NCBI RefSeq assembly: GCF_047607445.1
Contig: NZ_JBLKRT010000020.1
Location: forward strand, 13,691 to 77,690
Direction: 5' to 3'
Length of the DNA stretch: 64,000 bases
From: Crystallibacter sulfonylureivorans_A
GTDB lineage: Bacteria; Actinomycetota; Actinomycetes; Actinomycetales; Micrococcaceae
The notes under the pieces were generated by a model. It worked only from the letters and a program-made list of their open reading frames with translations. It ran no database searches and had not been told where the DNA came from. How positions within the stretch are numbered: the first letter of the stretch is position 1; every line of letters begins with the position of its first letter. Below, piece by piece: positions 32,248 to 40,641 of the stretch. The translations under genes and the position numbers were made by a program.

Positions 32248-34839
32248 CTACGGCCCTTGGGAGCCGTCTTCGCCCAGTGCAAGACGTAGCTGGGTCAGCA
32301 GCTCGGAGCGGTTTGCAGCCCCTAACCGCCGGCGGATCCGCGCAATGTGGTGCTCGGCGGTGCGCGGCGAAATGAAGATCGCGGCACCGATCTCCCGGTA
32401 GGTCTTGCCCTCCAGAACCAGCCGGGCCACTTCGCGTTCCCGCTCGCTCAAGGCCGCGCTCTCCGGGGCCGGCGGTTTTCCGGTGGCAGGGATCTTCGGT
32501 TTTTCGTCCTCGGTGGCGGTCGGGGCTGTGTGATGAGCCTCGGTTGTGCCGCGCGTCCCAGGGTGCAGGTCTCGGGCACAGGCCAAGAGCCGGCTCATGT
32601 CCTTGCGCTCTTCCGCATGCGCTGCCGCGTGTCCGGCCAACCGTGCACCGTCCCAGGTCAGTCCGACGGCCGCGAGCGCGCGGGCGGATTCTTCGACTGC
32701 CCGTGGGTCAATCTTGCCCGCCAAGACGGATACCCAGCACCGGCCGGCCGCCGCCAGGACGGCCGCCAAATGATACTTTCCTGACGCCCGCACCAGCGCA
32801 GAAGCGTGCGGGGCCAGCTCGCTGGGCTTCTCCGCCAGGATGGCGGCCTGGACGGCGTACCAGTGCAGTGGAGTGGACCATAACGCGGGCTCGCCCAGTC
32901 TCTCCAGCAGCGCCCACGCGTCAGCCATATGCGGCCGCAACCGTTCGGAATCGCGCAGGCGGGCGGCGGCCACCGCCAGCTCGCCCAGCGGCAACAGGTT
33001 GTAGAGGTCGACGGCGACGTGCAGCAGCCGCCCGCGCGCCCGCTCCCAGGCACGCACCAAACCAGCCATGTCATCAGTTCGGCGCGCCAAACCCACGTGC
33101 AAAGCGTCCAGCAACAATTCGTCGCGCGGCGTAGGGCTGATCCCGACGGCGGTAGCCTCCGCTATCGCCGCTCCGGCGTTGTCCGGATGGTCCTGGAGCA
33201 TGGCGACCCACGCTCGCAGGAGCAACAACCGGAGCCGGTCGGCCGGTCCGCCCTGGCCTCCGCGCAGCGCATCGTCGAGCACGGATTCGGCCACCGAAAG
33301 CTCCCCGCCGTGCAGTGCCACCAATGCGGCAAGCGCCGCCGGGCTGTCCGGCAGCGGGACCGCAGCACCGGAGGCAGTCAGCATGTCGGAGGCCCGTACC
33401 AGGGCTGGAAGTGCGCGTTCGGTGTGTTCACCAACAGACTCCGCGATGCCCTGTCCCATGAGCGAGACGGCGACGTTCGTCAGCGTTGGTGATCCTTCCG
33501 GCCGGTCCGCGGCGAGCAGGCTCCGGGCGGTGCCGCGATCGCCGGTGCCGATCATCACGACGGCGGCGAGAGCGTTGGACGCATCTGCGGCAGGGGCGTC
33601 GACCCAGCGGTAAACCTGGGCACTCCGCGCCAGCATGCCCCGCTGCGCCCACAATGACGCCGCCACATCTGCGCCGCGGCCCTTGTCAGGTGCCTCGGGT
33701 TGCGTCAAGACAGGGTCCACCAGCCGGCCGGCGCCATCAAGGTCGCCGGTGGCCAAAGCTGCCTGGGCGCGCCGCGCCGCCGTCGTAACTTCCGGGGCGC
33801 CGGCAGCGCTTGCTTCTTCGTAGAGCGCTGCCGCCAGTTGTGGCTCGGTTGCCAGGGCACTGTCGCCGGCCGATTGGAGTGTGCTGGCCACCCGCGGATC
33901 CTGGAGTCCGCTTTGAGCCAGACCACGGGCTATGTCAGTAGGGTCCGGAGTCATGCCGGTGGAGATGAGGTCGGCCAGGGCATGTTGGACCGTCCGCACC
34001 TGGTGCAGCGGGGTGGTCTGGAGCAGGACGCTGCGCATCAGTGCGGGAAGGGTGCCTTCCGGCAGGATCAGGCCCGCTGCGGCTGCCTGCGACATCAGCG
34101 GGTCGATTCCGCCCGGCGTGTCCTCCACCTCGGCCGGCAGCGGCCCTGCTGGGTCGAAGCCAACCGCCAGCGCGAGCAACAACTCGCGAAGGCCGGGCTC
34201 CAACCTGTCGAGTTCATAGCCGATTTGGTCGACGAGTCCACCGAACTCCAAGGGATCGTTCGGCACCGGGTGGTGCCACTCATTGAGGGCTTCCAACACG
34301 TGCTGGACCAGCCATGGCATCCCGCCGGTGAGGTCGAAAACTTGGTCAATGATGGGACCGGGAAGCGGCTCCCCGTGGGTGGCGGCGAGGTGGGCGGCGA
34401 CGTCGTCCCTGGTCCAGGGCCCCAACAGGACCGGCCGGCGGTATGCCTCAAGCGTTGACGTCAGCCGCTTCAAAGCGGGCAACTGCGGCCACATGCGGTA
34501 GGCGACGACCACATTGACAGACTGCTGCTCGACCAGCCGATGGATGTGCTCCAAGTCGCGGTCATTCAACTGGTGTGCATCGTCGATCAGGACGGTGGTT
34601 CCCTCGTCCACCGCGCCGCGCTGCAGGACGTCTCTTCCCGAACTCACGCGGATTCCTGCCTCGCTGTAGACCACCGCCAAGTTCTCCAGCAGGGTGCTCT
34701 TGCCTGAGCCGCCAGGTCCGGACACGCTGGCCAGTAACCGTGACCGGGGATCTGTCGAGGCTTCAGCCAGCAATTGCGCGGCTTTCCGGTTCACCAGCCG
34801 TCGCCCGGCGGCCACTTGGCTCTGTCTCGCAGCCGTCAT
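32248..34839 (-). CDS. LuxR-family STAND ATPase regulator, IniR/MalT-like
   Basis: An 863-residue regulator. P-loop GPGGSGKST is at residues 41-49 and Walker B TTVLIDDAHQL at about 81-91. A long helical TPR-like middle fills about 250-780. The C-terminal LuxR/GerE HTH starts at LSEREREVARLVLEGKTYREIG and ends ANRSELLTQLRLAL. Such large ATP-regulated activators bind an inducer and oligomerise. In Mycobacterium tuberculosis a regulator of this type next to iniBAC is called IniR (recalled knowledge). The start overlaps the hsp70 stop (34836-34839). It is the prime candidate for control of iniB. Confidence 0.87.
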   Translation of the reverse strand: MTAARQSQVAAGRRLVNRKAAQLLAEASTDPRSRLLASVSGPGGSGKSTLLENLAVVYSEAGIRVSSGRDVLQRGAVDEGTTVLIDDAHQLNDRDLEHIHRLVEQQSVNVVVAYRMWPQLPALKRLTSTLEAYRRPVLLGPWTRDDVAAHLAATHGEPLPGPIIDQVFDLTGGMPWLVQHVLEALNEWHHPVPNDPLEFGGLVDQIGYELDRLEPGLRELLLALAVGFDPAGPLPAEVEDTPGGIDPLMSQAAAAGLILPEGTLPALMRSVLLQTTPLHQVRTVQHALADLISTGMTPDPTDIARGLAQSGLQDPRVASTLQSAGDSALATEPQLAAALYEEASAAGAPEVTTAARRAQAALATGDLDGAGRLVDPVLTQPEAPDKGRGADVAASLWAQRGMLARSAQVYRWVDAPAADASNALAAVVMIGTGDRGTARSLLAADRPEGSPTLTNVAVSLMGQGIAESVGEHTERALPALVRASDMLTASGAAVPLPDSPAALAALVALHGGELSVAESVLDDALRGGQGGPADRLRLLLLRAWVAMLQDHPDNAGAAIAEATAVGISPTPRDELLLDALHVGLARRTDDMAGLVRAWERARGRLLHVAVDLYNLLPLGELAVAAARLRDSERLRPHMADAWALLERLGEPALWSTPLHWYAVQAAILAEKPSELAPHASALVRASGKYHLAAVLAAAGRCWVSVLAGKIDPRAVEESARALAAVGLTWDGARLAGHAAAHAEERKDMSRLLACARDLHPGTRGTTEAHHTAPTATEDEKPKIPATGKPPAPESAALSEREREVARLVLEGKTYREIGAAIFISPRTAEHHIARIRRRLGAANRSELLTQLRLALGEDGSQGP

Positions 34840-36860
34840 GCCGGCACCGAAGGAGTGGGCTCGGGCGCCGGGATGGCTGGTTGCTCCGGGCTGGTCGAAG
34901 CCGGTGATGTCGGGGCGTCGGCCGGCGGGGACTCGACGGCGGCCGGCTCGGACGGTGTCGGGTCGGCGGCGGGAGGTGTCTCCACCGGCTGGGGTTCGGG
35001 TTCGGTTGTCGGTTCCGGAGTAACAACCGGCTCCGGCACGGAGGTGGACGGTGCGGGCGCCGGACTCGGTTGTGCAGGCTGGGTCGGTGCTGGAGTTCCA
35101 GGATTTTCCGGAGCGGGTGTGCCGGTGCCGTTGTTGGCGCCGGGAGCGGTTGGCGTGCCGGGGGCCCCGGTCGGCGTGCCGCCAGCACCAGACGACGGTG
35201 TGCCGTCCGAAGCGGTCCCCGGCGTGCCGTCCGGCGTCGTAGGTGATGTTCGCGCGGTCTGATCCTGCGGGGTGTTCCCCGCGTTGCCGGACGTGGGCGT
35301 GCCGTCGGCGTCGTCCTGGCCTGCCTTGTCGGCCGCCTTTGCGTCCGGGGTGTCCCAGGAAACAACGGGACTCATGCCGGGCTGGACCGGCTCTGCGGCC
35401 ATTACGGAGTTTGCCGGCCCGGCGCCATCGCTTTGCTGGGCAACACCGCCGGGCATGTAGCTGTTCCGTTCCGCGGCATTGCCTTGGGCGATGCCCGGTA
35501 ACGAGCCGAACAGACCGAAATCTTGGGGACTCTGGGCTGCTGTGGCGGTCAGCGCCGTCAAGGTTGCCACAGCCACCGTCACGGCGGCCGCGCGCACGGA
35601 GAAAGCATGCTTGCGAGTGGTCTCTTCGCCGGTGATCGGCTGCCCGACCGGGGCGGGAATACCTTCGTGCGAGAGCTTCCGTCCGCCCGCCTTGCTGGCT
35701 GCCAGCGTTTCCGCACTGTGCGAGTGGGCCAGCGCTTGCTCCAGGGCCAGAGCCTGCTCGTGGGCCAGCGCCTGCTGGTTCCGGGCCACAAAGTAGGCGG
35801 CACCCAAGCTAATCGAAGCCTTGGGATCCGTGTCTATCGCGATGGGCCGTCCCAACGTGGCCGACAGCATCTGGGCGACCAACGGAATCCGGGACGAGCC
35901 GCCGGTCAGCAGAACCGCGGTCAGGTCGTCGGCGGTAACGTTCGCTGCCTCCAGCGCCCGGTTCAGGGAGCCGACAGTATCGCGCACCAGGTGCTCTATC
36001 AGGCCTTCGAACTCCGTCCGCACCAGGCGGATACCTGTCTGCACTTCCGGCAGCAAGACCGGGATGGTCGCCTCGGAGTCAGCCGATAGAGCCTCCTTGG
36101 CTTCGACGCATTCGCGCCTGATTCGGCCCAGCGCCAGCCGAGCCTGCGGTGTACTCAGGTCTACGCCGCTGAGTCCGCCGTCCAGGCTGGCCGCGACGTG
36201 GTCGAAGACGAGGTCGTCAACATCCGCTCCGCCCACCCGGTCCAGCCCTTCGGGCCTGCCCAGCAGGGTGAACGAGGAGGTGTCGTCCTTGCGCAGAATG
36301 GCGGCATCAAAGGTCCCGCCGCCGAAGTCGTAGACCGCTATCAGGCTCCCGGCCGGCACCCGTGTTTGCGAGCCATAATGCAAGGCAGCAGCTTCAGGCT
36401 CACTCAGCAGTGTCACGTTGGCCAGTCCGACGGCGGCCAGGGCACCCCGGATTAGTCCGATCTTGTAGTCGCCCCAGCTGGCAGGATGGGACACCACTAC
36501 GCTTTCCGGGGCCTGGCCTTCGCGTTCCTGAGTCCGGTCCACGACCCACCGGACGACGGTGGCAAAAACGCTCTCGGGCGTGACGAACAGGTCCCCCACC
36601 ATGATCGGCACAGCGTCACCGATCCGCCGCTTGAATTCGCGAACCACTCGCTCAGGCGAACTGGTGCCCCGTCTCTCGGCAGCCTCGCCGACCAGGACGG
36701 TACCGTCCTCGCCTAGGTAGATGACCGACGGCACGGCCGCCGCACGCGAGCCCAAGCCGAGAGGCTGCGGCTGCTGAGCGTCAAGATCCCCTTCCCCATA
36801 GTGGACAGTCGCTGCTGCCGTAAAACTTGTGCCGACATCGACACTCAGTACATAGGCCAT
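34836..36860 (-). CDS. Membrane-anchored Hsp70-like ATPase with external Pro/Thr-rich tail
   Basis: A 674-residue protein. Residues 1-360 are a complete Hsp70/actin-fold ATPase: VLSVDVGTSFTAA (phosphate 1), IAVYDFGGGTFDAAIL (175-189, phosphate 2) and VLLTGGSSRIPLV (adenosine motif, 316-328). There is no substrate-binding domain. A His/Ala/Glu repeat linker (ALAHEQALALEQALAHSHS) and KHAF precede one membrane helix (about 421-441). About 230 residues of Pro/Ala/Thr/Glu low complexity follow, presumably outside the cell. It resembles a transmembrane stress sensor or scaffold more than a chaperone. SD GGGGGA precedes ATG 36860. Confidence 0.85.
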   Translation of the reverse strand: MAYVLSVDVGTSFTAAATVHYGEGDLDAQQPQPLGLGSRAAAVPSVIYLGEDGTVLVGEAAERRGTSSPERVVREFKRRIGDAVPIMVGDLFVTPESVFATVVRWVVDRTQEREGQAPESVVVSHPASWGDYKIGLIRGALAAVGLANVTLLSEPEAAALHYGSQTRVPAGSLIAVYDFGGGTFDAAILRKDDTSSFTLLGRPEGLDRVGGADVDDLVFDHVAASLDGGLSGVDLSTPQARLALGRIRRECVEAKEALSADSEATIPVLLPEVQTGIRLVRTEFEGLIEHLVRDTVGSLNRALEAANVTADDLTAVLLTGGSSRIPLVAQMLSATLGRPIAIDTDPKASISLGAAYFVARNQQALAHEQALALEQALAHSHSAETLAASKAGGRKLSHEGIPAPVGQPITGEETTRKHAFSVRAAAVTVAVATLTALTATAAQSPQDFGLFGSLPGIAQGNAAERNSYMPGGVAQQSDGAGPANSVMAAEPVQPGMSPVVSWDTPDAKAADKAGQDDADGTPTSGNAGNTPQDQTARTSPTTPDGTPGTASDGTPSSGAGGTPTGAPGTPTAPGANNGTGTPAPENPGTPAPTQPAQPSPAPAPSTSVPEPVVTPEPTTEPEPQPVETPPAADPTPSEPAAVESPPADAPTSPASTSPEQPAIPAPEPTPSVPA

Positions 36861-37328
36861 GAATCCCCCATTGGACGCCCAGCGAGGAACGTCCCCACCG
36901 CTTTCATACTGTCCAGAGCCACGCTCTGCTTCCCCCGCCGGCCGGATGCCCGCCCGTGTCCATAAGGCTCTGAAGTGACACCTTCAGCTGTCAGCCGCAG
37001 TGCCCAAGAAGTAGGTGCGGCATGCTTCCCGACGCCGTTCCAACATGGTTCAGCGTAGGAGTGCTTCAGGGGTAAAACAAGGGACGTTTCACGCTTTAAA
37101 CCCCCGTTTCGGGCACCGGAAAATTGGTTAATGGTTCACTCTTATAGTGGTTAAAGGTTGCTTTGAAGTGTTCAAAACCCCAAGTGATTGCAAGGCACCC
37201 TTAGTACATATGCCGATACCCGCATCTGCGCGACTGCATTTCCCATAGGGCGGTCAGGTCAACCGATTACACCTGCTGCATACAAGCAAAAACGGGCGGC
37301 CCCGAGTCCCACAGTGCAGAATAAAAAT
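36861..37328. promoter_or_regulatory. 468-bp regulatory gap between the hsp70 operon and the DUF1697 gene
   Basis: No gene is supported here. Bases 36861-37070 are GC-rich, probably hsp70 leader. From about 37070 to 37330 composition turns AT-rich. It contains direct repeats GGTTAATGGTT (37126-37136) and GGTTAAAGGTT (37149-37159) 23 bp apart, TATAGT between them (37144-37149), and the perfect palindrome TTTGAA-GTG-TTCAAA (37162-37176). On the minus strand these lie ~280 bases upstream of the hsp70 start. Confidence 0.5.
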
Positions 37329-37898
37329 ATGTCTGTCACAACCCGGGCTTCCCACACCTTTGCGGTCTTCCTGCGGGGCATCAATGTCGGCGGGATTCGC
37401 ATTGCGATGAAGGATCTGTGCCGCGTCCTCTCCGAAGCCGGCTTTGCCGAGGTCCAAACAGTACTGGCGTCGGGCAACGTGGTACTGAATGCCGAGACCG
37501 CTGATCCGGCAGCCGTCAAGGAAAGCGTCCAGACCACCTTGCGCGCAGCTTTCGGCTACGACGCATGGGTCATCGTCAAGAACCGGGAGCAAGTAGCGGC
37601 CATCATCGACGGCTACCCTTTCACCCCGGCCGACGACGGGGTTGCCCGCCATGCCTATGCAGTGATCACTACCGGCCAGGACGTGGTGAAGCAGATGCTC
37701 GAGGACAACCCCGGGCTTTCACCCGAAGAGCGCGCCGCGGCCGGCGGCGACGTCCTGTACTGGGAAGTCCCCAAAGGAAGCACCTTGGAGTCGAAACTGT
37801 CCAAGCACCTGGCCAAGCCGAGGTACAAGCCGCTGACCACCACCAGGAACCTCAACACGATGCACAAGGTGTTGGCGAAGTTCCCGCCGCAAGGCTAA
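37329..37898 (+). CDS. DUF1697-family protein
   Basis: A 189-residue protein with the DUF1697 start signature FAVFLRGINVGGIRIAMKDLCRVLSEAGF, then VQTVLASGNVVLNAE and the C-terminal KPRYKPLTTTRNLNTMHKVLA. The family is widespread and uncharacterised. ATG 37329 places the conserved domain at residue ~10; the in-frame extension upstream to 37188 is unlike the family and AT-rich. No SD is visible, so a leaderless transcript is possible. Confidence 0.85.
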   Translation: MSVTTRASHTFAVFLRGINVGGIRIAMKDLCRVLSEAGFAEVQTVLASGNVVLNAETADPAAVKESVQTTLRAAFGYDAWVIVKNREQVAAIIDGYPFTPADDGVARHAYAVITTGQDVVKQMLEDNPGLSPEERAAAGGDVLYWEVPKGSTLESKLSKHLAKPRYKPLTTTRNLNTMHKVLAKFPPQG

Positions 37899-38053
37899 CT
37901 CGCACCCCGCGCCTGCTACCCCGGGCGGAGGCGCCACCGAGCGGAATTCATCCTCTCGGTGGATAGCCCGCCGCAGGGTCACGCTCCTAGACTCGTAGCA
38001 GGCAGTCCAAAGCCGCCGCAAACCGGCTACGGGCTTTACAGGGAGGGGGGCCT

Positions 38054-38317
38054 TTGCTGTTCGACTCAGTCACGTGGATTTCGGCGCTTGTCTGCGCCGG
38101 CCCGTTTGCCCTTCTCTTAGCAGCCGGCGCGCTGGTCAGCATTTGGCGGAGCAACCGGCAGCGCACCGCTCAAGCGGGCTGGTCCCTGCTGGTACTGGCG
38201 CTGCCACTTCTCGGCGCACTGGTCTGGTTCCTCACCGCATCGCTCTGGTCGGCCACAGGTCTGCCCCGGTCCGACAGTGCTCCGGCACATCAGGCAACAG
38301 AGCCTTCGGCCCCCTGA
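38054..38317 (+). CDS. Small two-helix membrane protein, PLDc_N-like
   Basis: An 87-residue protein with two membrane helices (about 8-29 and 43-66) and a short Ser/Pro/Ala tail. The second helix LLVLALPLLGALVWFL matches the pattern of PLD-nuclease N-terminal-type small membrane proteins. The start is TTG 38054, chosen because GGGAGGGGGG lies just upstream. Its 3' end overlaps the convergent LysR gene by 28 bases. Role unknown. Confidence 0.6.
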   Translation: MLFDSVTWISALVCAGPFALLLAAGALVSIWRSNRQRTAQAGWSLLVLALPLLGALVWFLTASLWSATGLPRSDSAPAHQATEPSAP

Positions 38318-39210
38318 GGTTGATCCAGGATAAGTTCCAGCAGCCGGATCACTGCAGGGTTGGCGGTGGCTTCGCCCCACGCGACGTGCAGATCAGCCCG
38401 GTTAAGATCTGCGAGGCCGGACGGCCCCCTCAACTCTTCGAAGCGCACGCCCGGCGGTGCGAAGTCCATGGAGGACCGTGGCACCAGGGTGACGCCAAGG
38501 CCCGCTGCCACAAAGGCAAGGAGCGCCGGCGCTTGGCTGGCGAACTGGGTGATGTTCGCTTGCACTCCGGCGCTTTCATAGAGACGCATGACGAGATCGT
38601 GGAAATAGCGCGCTTCGGCAGTTGAATACATCATCAGCGGCAGCCCATCCAGTTGCTTGAGGAACACGCCGTTTCCAGTAGCCAGTTCATGTCCCTCCGG
38701 CAGCGCCACTACCAGTCGGTCCTCCATGAACGGCCGGGTGACCACGCCTGGCCGGGCGACGATTGGCCGCAGCAAGCCTATATCGATTGAGCCGCGGGAG
38801 AGTGCATCCATCTGGTCGACCGACACCGCTTCACGCAGCACGAGGGACACGCCGGCAATCTGCTCCCCGGCCTTGCGCAGGATGCTCGGCAAGGCAGCCT
38901 GCCCGGCGATCGCCGTATAGCCAATGACGATCGAACCGGCGTCGCCGGTGGAAACACGCCGAACGTCCAGGGACGTTTTGGTGCACAGGTCCAGGATCCG
39001 GCGCGCGCTGGGCAGCAGGACCTTGCCCGCTGCCGTCAGTTCCACTTTCCGGCTACTGCGCTCGAATAATTGCGCGTCGAGTTCGCGTTCCAGCAACTGG
39101 ATCTGACGGCTCAACGGGGGCTGCGTCATGTTCAGCCGGGCGGCGGCAGCGCCGAAGTGCAGTTCTTCCGCCACGGCCACGAACGATTCGAGTTGGATCA
39201 GCGAAAACAT
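38290..39210 (-). CDS. LysR-family transcriptional regulator (first of two in the hexarate island)
   Basis: A 306-residue LysR regulator. The N-terminal HTH is FVAVAEELHFGAAAARLNMTQPPLSRQIQLLERELDAQLF. The effector domain begins GSIVIGYTAIAGQAALPSILR. It is divergent from the GlucD-like dehydratase gene; the shared 108-bp gap carries TGCAT repeats and promoter block A. Its HTH closely resembles that of the LysR protein at 57801, so the two may see similar operators. ATG 39210 has AAGGAG upstream; the TTG one codon earlier is less likely. Confidence 0.9.
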   Translation of the reverse strand: MFSLIQLESFVAVAEELHFGAAAARLNMTQPPLSRQIQLLERELDAQLFERSSRKVELTAAGKVLLPSARRILDLCTKTSLDVRRVSTGDAGSIVIGYTAIAGQAALPSILRKAGEQIAGVSLVLREAVSVDQMDALSRGSIDIGLLRPIVARPGVVTRPFMEDRLVVALPEGHELATGNGVFLKQLDGLPLMMYSTAEARYFHDLVMRLYESAGVQANITQFASQAPALLAFVAAGLGVTLVPRSSMDFAPPGVRFEELRGPSGLADLNRADLHVAWGEATANPAVIRLLELILDQPQGAEGSVA

Positions 39211-39233
39211 CAATACACTCCTTGCATGATTCG

Positions 39234-39278
39234 GTGCATATCTTAGCTTGGACAGGCATGGATCGACACCTCTAGCGT
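39234..39278 (+). promoter_or_regulatory. Promoter block A of the dehydratase-hydroxyacid dehydrogenase pair
   Basis: GTGCAT (39234-39239) is followed by GCTTGGACAGGCAT (39246-39259). TGGACA (39249-39254), an 18-base spacer and TAGCGT (39273-39278) give a promoter. The 14-mer and the spacing recur upstream of kdgD (block C) and tctC (block B). Confidence 0.65.
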
Positions 39279-39318
39279 GAAGGGAGTCACACTCTCGTCC
39301 CCGCCAGAAAGGACTGCG

Positions 39319-40641
39319 ATGTCCACCGCTTTCGAAACTCGGGCCAGCGGAACCAACAGCCCCTCAGCGTCCGGCCAAGCCTCGGTCACCGGCGTCACCA
39401 TCACACCCGTTGCTTTTGCCGATCCTCCGCTGTTGAACACCGTGGGTGTCCACGAACCGTATGCGCTAAGGGCAATCATCCAGCTTCACACCGATGCTGG
39501 CGTCACGGGCCTGGGCGAGACCTACGGGGACGCCGGCCACCTGGCGCGCCTGCAGCTGGCTGCCGAAGCGATCACCGGCGCAGACCCGTTCAACATCAAC
39601 GACCTGCGGGCCCGTGTTACCCGAGCCCTGGCCGCTGACAGCATCGAGGGCGGCCACGGCATGAGCGGCATGGTCACCGGCTCTTCCACGGCGGACCGGG
39701 TACTCTCGCCGTTCGATGTGGCGGCGCTGGACATCCAGGGCAAGTTGCTCGGGCTGCCGGTCAGTGCGCTGCTGGGCGGTGCGGTCCGCGACGCTGTCCC
39801 GTTCAGCGGCTACCTTTTCTACAAGTGGGCCGGCCACCCGGGACTGGACAATGACGACTGGGGCCCGGCGCTGGATCCCGACGGCATTGTGGCGCAGGCA
39901 CGGCGCATGGTCGACGCCTACGGCTTCACCGCACTCAAACTCAAGGGCGGCGTCTTTGAGCCCGACGCCGAGGCTGCCGCGGTCGAAGCCCTGCGCGCAG
40001 AATTCCCCGATCTGCCGCTGCGGATCGACCCCAATGGCGCGTGGACGGTGGAAACCTCAATTCGGATCGGCCGCCGACTGGAGGGAATTCTCGAGTATCT
40101 GGAGGACCCCACGCCCGGGATCGCGGGAATGGCCGAAGTACGCCGCAACGTGAGGCTGCCACTGGCCACCAACATGTGCGTGGTCAGCTTCAACGACCTC
40201 CCTCCGGCCATGGCGGCTGGAGCAGTGGACGTGGTGCTCTCCGATCACCATTTCTGGGGCGGGTTGCGCAGGTCGCAGACCCTGGCCGGCATCGCCGAGA
40301 CGTTCGGCCTTGGCCTGTCCATGCACTCAAATTCACATCTGGGCATCAGCCTGGCCGCCATGGTCCACTTGGCCTCGGCCACGCCTAACCTCGACTACGC
40401 CTGCGACACCCATTGGCCCTGGAAGCGTCAGGATGAAGACATCGTGCTCCCGGGCGCACTGGCCTTCCGCGACGGGGCCGTTGACGTTCCGACCGCGCCC
40501 GGCCTGGGTGTGGAGCTGGATCCGGAGGCCTTGGAACGCCTGCACCGGCAGTACCTCGCCGTGGGCATCACCGAACGCGACGACACGGGCTACATGCGCC
40601 GCATCCAGCCCGGCTACGAACTCAAGAGTCCCCGGTGGTAA
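39319..40641 (+). CDS. Enolase-superfamily acid-sugar dehydratase, glucarate-dehydratase-like
   Basis: A 440-residue member of the mandelate-racemase/glucarate-dehydratase group. Catalytic Lys motif LKLKGG, metal-ligand segments RIDPNGAW and LEDPTPG, then TNMCVV, SDHHFWGG and the catalytic His in MHSNSHLGI. The overall pattern parallels GudD at 61511, but the N-terminal specificity loops differ, so substrate (glucarate, idarate or another acid sugar) is uncertain. ATG 39319 has AAAGGA upstream. The stop overlaps the next dehydrogenase start by 7 bases, indicating a two-gene operon. Confidence 0.87.
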   Translation: MSTAFETRASGTNSPSASGQASVTGVTITPVAFADPPLLNTVGVHEPYALRAIIQLHTDAGVTGLGETYGDAGHLARLQLAAEAITGADPFNINDLRARVTRALAADSIEGGHGMSGMVTGSSTADRVLSPFDVAALDIQGKLLGLPVSALLGGAVRDAVPFSGYLFYKWAGHPGLDNDDWGPALDPDGIVAQARRMVDAYGFTALKLKGGVFEPDAEAAAVEALRAEFPDLPLRIDPNGAWTVETSIRIGRRLEGILEYLEDPTPGIAGMAEVRRNVRLPLATNMCVVSFNDLPPAMAAGAVDVVLSDHHFWGGLRRSQTLAGIAETFGLGLSMHSNSHLGISLAAMVHLASATPNLDYACDTHWPWKRQDEDIVLPGALAFRDGAVDVPTAPGLGVELDPEALERLHRQYLAVGITERDDTGYMRRIQPGYELKSPRW

